A stretch of DNA of 64,000 bases from Promicromonospora panici (lineage in GTDB: Bacteria; Actinomycetota; Actinomycetes; Actinomycetales; Cellulomonadaceae): NCBI RefSeq assembly GCF_900608595.1, contig NZ_UWYY01000011.1, positions 124,001 through 188,000 on the forward strand, in the 5' to 3' direction. The stretch's first letter is position 1; every line of letters starts with the position of its first letter. Of the stretch, positions 61,520 through 64,000 are shown in pieces. The translations under genes were made by a program, and so were the position numbers. The notes beneath the pieces were generated by a model, which did no database searches, was not told the DNA's origin, and saw only the letters and a program-made list of their open reading frames with translations.

Positions 61520-61568
61520 ATACGCCCGCGTATCGGATGCACTCGTGTATCGGATACAGTGGTGCATC
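61520..61568. promoter_or_regulatory. Operator repeats between TetR and MMPL genes
   Basis: ATACGC-cc-GCGTAT palindrome (61520-61533); TATCGGAT direct repeat at 61531-61538 and 61548-61555 (17-bp period); GATGCAC/GTGCATC inverted arms at 61536-61542 and 61562-61568. All in the 125-bp divergent gap. Confidence 0.6.
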
Positions 61569-61608
61569 GAACCGCCATCGTCGTTCCCCGCCTCGCCCTG
61601 GAGTCTGC

Positions 61609-64000
61609 GTGTCCTCCGTTCTCTATTCACTCGGCCGCTGGGCCGTGCGCGCCCGCCGGCTCGTCGTCGCCGGATGGGTCGTTGTGCTCGTCCTCGTGGG
61701 CGGTGCGGCCGGCGTCCTGCAGCAGGGCCTCAGCAACGAGGTGACCATCCCCGGCACCGAGTCCCAGGAGGCGCTCGACCGCCTCGCAGCGACGTTCCCG
61801 CAGGTCAGCGGCGCTTCTGCCCAGGTGATAGTGGTCGCACCCGAGGGTGAGTCCGTCAGGGACGAACCGATGCGCTCGGCCATCACGGAAGGCGTCGAGG
61901 CGCTCGGCGACGTCTCCCAGGTCGCCGCGGTCACCTCGCCGTACGACGAGCAGATGCCGGCCTCGGTCTCCGACGACGAGCGCGCGACGCTCCTCACCAT
62001 CCAGCTCGACGGCGACCAGGGGTCCATCACCAACGAGACCAAGGACGCGTTGGGCGAGGAGGCCGACGCGCTGGCGCAGGCCCTGCCCGACGGCGCGGAG
62101 GCGCAGCTGGGCGGTCAGCTCTTCTCGTCGGAGCTGCCCGAGATGACGCTCACCGAGGGCATCGGCCTGCTGGTCGCACTCGTGGTGCTGGTGCTGACGC
62201 TCGGTTCGCTCGTGGCCGCGGGACTGCCGCTGCTCAACGCGCTGCTCGGCGTCGGCGCCTCGATGGGGCTGTTGTTCGCGGCCACCGCGCTCGGCCCGAT
62301 CAACTCGACCACGCCGCTCCTGGCGGTGATGCTCGGCCTGGCGGTCGGTATCGACTACGCGCTGTTCATCGTGTCCCGGCACCGAGAACAGCTCGGCAAG
62401 GGGCTCTCGGTCAACGAGTCGATAGCGCGGGCGACCGGGACCGCGGGTTCCGCGGTCGTGTTCGCGGGCCTCACCGTGATGATCGCGCTGGTCGGCCTCA
62501 GTGTGGCCGGCATCCCGTTCCTCACCACCATGGGTGTGGCGGCGGCCGTGACGGTGGGCATCACCGTGCTGGTGTCGCTCACGCTGCTGCCGGCGCTGCT
62601 GGGGTTCGCGGGCGAGCGGCTGCGGCCCAAGCCGTCACGCACGGCCCGGCGCGCGGCCGCCAGGGCGGCAGCTGCCGCCGTCGCCGCCGGCGACGAGCCG
62701 GAGACGACTCGCCGGCGCGGGGCCGCCACGACCCAGCCCGAGCAGAAGCCGAACCGCTTCTTCGCCGGTTGGGTCCGGCTCGTGACCAAGATCCCGGCGC
62801 TGACCGTCGCGCTGGTCATCGTCGCCATGGGGGCGCTGAGCTACCCCGCGCTGGACCTGCGCCTCGCGCTGCCGGACGCCGGCGTGATGGCCGAGGAGGA
62901 CCCGGCGCGCATCACGTACGACCTGGTCTCGGAGCACTTCGGCGACGGGTTCAACGGCCCGCTGATCGTGACCGGGTCCATCGTGACCAGCACCGACCCG
63001 GTCGCGCTGATGGACGACCTCGGGGACGAGATCGCGGACCTGCCCGGAGTGGCCGACGTGCCGCTGGCGACGCCCAACCAGACCGCGGACACCGGCATCA
63101 TCCAGGTGGTCCCCGAGGGCGGCCCGACCTCGGCCGAGACGGAGGACCTGGTGCGCGAGATCCGCGCGCAGCACGACCACTTCCTCGACGAGTACGGCGT
63201 TGACCTGTCCGTCACCGGCTTCACGGCTGTCGGTATCGACGTGTCCGACAAGCTCGGCGACGCGCTGCTGCCGTTCGCCATCGTGGTCGTCGGCCTGTCG
63301 CTGATCCTGCTGACCATGGTGTTCCGCTCCATCGCCGTGCCGATCAAGGCGACCGTGGGCTACCTGTTCTCGGTGGGCGCGGCGTTCGGCGTGGTCTCGC
63401 TCGTGTTCGAGCATGGTGTCTTCGCCGAAGCGCTCAACGTGACCCGCACCGGGCCGGTCATCAGCTTCATGCCGATCGTGCTCATGGGCATCCTGTTCGG
63501 CCTCGCGATGGACTACGAGGTGTTCCTGGTGTCCCGCATGCGCGAGGACTACGTCCACGGGGGCAGTGCGAAGCACGCGATCACCACGGGATTCCAGGGT
63601 TCCGCCAAGGTCGTCACCGCCGCGGCGATCATCATGATCGCGGTCTTCGTGGCGTTCGTCCCGCACGGCGACATGAACCTCAAACCGATCGCCCTGGGCC
63701 TCGCGATCGGTGTGGCTGTGGACGCCTTCGTGGTGCGCATGGTCTTCGTCCCGGCGGTGCTCGCGCTGCTGGGCGAGAAGGCCTGGTACATGCCGAAGTG
63801 GCTCGACCGCGTGCTGCCGTCGTTCGACGTCGAGGGCGAGGGACTGGCGCGCGAGCTGTCGCTCGCGGACTGGCCCGAGCCGGGTGCCACCGATGCGGTG
63901 GCGACCGGGGACCTGGAGGTGCGCGGCCGGTCCGGCGTCATCGTCGGCCCGGTGAGCGTGCGGGTGCCGGACGGCGGCACGCTGCTCGTCCGCGGCGACG
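61609..64000 (+). CDS. MMPL-family transporter with a possible C-terminal ABC ATPase domain (3' truncated)
   Basis: 797 codons are in the window and the frame is still open at the edge. Two RND-like halves: LGRWAVRARRLVVAGWVVVLV start, GLAVGIDYALFIVSRHREQL and LFGLAMDYEVFLVSRMRED are the MmpL signatures of transmembrane helices 4 and 10. A typical MmpL would end near codon 740. Instead the sequence goes on as LEVRGRSGVIVGPVSVRVPDGGTLLVRGD, reminiscent of the first strands of an ABC ATPase just before Walker A. GTG at 61609 is the likely start. Lipid or drug export, regulated by the divergent TetR. Confidence 0.85.
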   Translation, partial: MSSVLYSLGRWAVRARRLVVAGWVVVLVLVGGAAGVLQQGLSNEVTIPGTESQEALDRLAATFPQVSGASAQVIVVAPEGESVRDEPMRSAITEGVEALGDVSQVAAVTSPYDEQMPASVSDDERATLLTIQLDGDQGSITNETKDALGEEADALAQALPDGAEAQLGGQLFSSELPEMTLTEGIGLLVALVVLVLTLGSLVAAGLPLLNALLGVGASMGLLFAATALGPINSTTPLLAVMLGLAVGIDYALFIVSRHREQLGKGLSVNESIARATGTAGSAVVFAGLTVMIALVGLSVAGIPFLTTMGVAAAVTVGITVLVSLTLLPALLGFAGERLRPKPSRTARRAAARAAAAAVAAGDEPETTRRRGAATTQPEQKPNRFFAGWVRLVTKIPALTVALVIVAMGALSYPALDLRLALPDAGVMAEEDPARITYDLVSEHFGDGFNGPLIVTGSIVTSTDPVALMDDLGDEIADLPGVADVPLATPNQTADTGIIQVVPEGGPTSAETEDLVREIRAQHDHFLDEYGVDLSVTGFTAVGIDVSDKLGDALLPFAIVVVGLSLILLTMVFRSIAVPIKATVGYLFSVGAAFGVVSLVFEHGVFAEALNVTRTGPVISFMPIVLMGILFGLAMDYEVFLVSRMREDYVHGGSAKHAITTGFQGSAKVVTAAAIIMIAVFVAFVPHGDMNLKPIALGLAIGVAVDAFVVRMVFVPAVLALLGEKAWYMPKWLDRVLPSFDVEGEGLARELSLADWPEPGATDAVATGDLEVRGRSGVIVGPVSVRVPDGGTLLVRGD

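Overview
The window is GC-rich with strong G/C third-position bias, frequent GTG starts, 4-nt ATGA/GTGA gene overlaps, Tat-exported hydrolases, an actinobacterial-type double-helix-turn-helix and arsenate-reductase repertoire, and secreted GH5/GH6 polysaccharidases. It looks like chromosomal DNA of a soil actinobacterium, most likely of the Promicromonospora/Cellulosimicrobium/Cellulomonas type (inference from gene content; no marker rRNA is present). No tRNA, rRNA, CRISPR array, transposase or phage gene was seen.

Layout. 1-1.9 kb: 3' end of a secreted M6 peptidase and a Gfo/Idh/MocA dehydrogenase. 2.0-5.1 kb: TPP riboswitch followed by a tightly overlapped four-gene thiamine/pyrimidine-precursor uptake operon. 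5.1-9.0 kb: ArsR/MFS pair and a polar amino acid ABC importer. 9.1-18.1 kb: AraC regulator, methyltransferase, tricorn-type protease, sulfhydrylase plus CoA-binding protein, a kinase-like protein and a two-domain VOC protein, with a cluster of DnaA boxes upstream of the last. 18.3-25.8 kb: an arsenic-response locus with three arsenate-reductase modules, each fused to something else, an ArsR, a flavin monooxygenase and an aquaglyceroporin, but no arsenite pump. 25.9-34.7 kb: beta-mannanase, type II NADH dehydrogenase, amino acid permease, metallophosphoesterase, MOSC protein, double MerR regulator, PH-domain protein and histidine phosphatase. 34.8-44.9 kb: an aromatic catabolism cluster (FAD phenol hydroxylase, intradiol dioxygenase, five-gene branched-chain-type ABC importer, cycloisomerase/lyase). 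45-50 kb: RNase H-like protein lacking most catalytic acids, ferritin-like/VIT metal transporter, two low-complexity exported proteins. 50.3-64 kb: MFS exporters, NfeD/flotillin pair, GNAT, GHL10-type glycosidase, rhodanese, phosphoglucomutase, GH6 cellulase, and a TetR/MMPL pair cut by the window edge.

Repeats tie the region together. Four copies of a 67-bp quasi-palindrome sit at the 3' ends of + strand genes, in the same orientation, and one copy forms the last codons and stop of a permease gene. A second family built on GAGGTAG forms hairpins or tandem half-copies at gene ends. The most unusual items are the reductase-rhodanese-ArsC triple fusion, the pump-less arsenic locus, the degenerate RNase H, the DnaA-box cluster and the 67-bp element.
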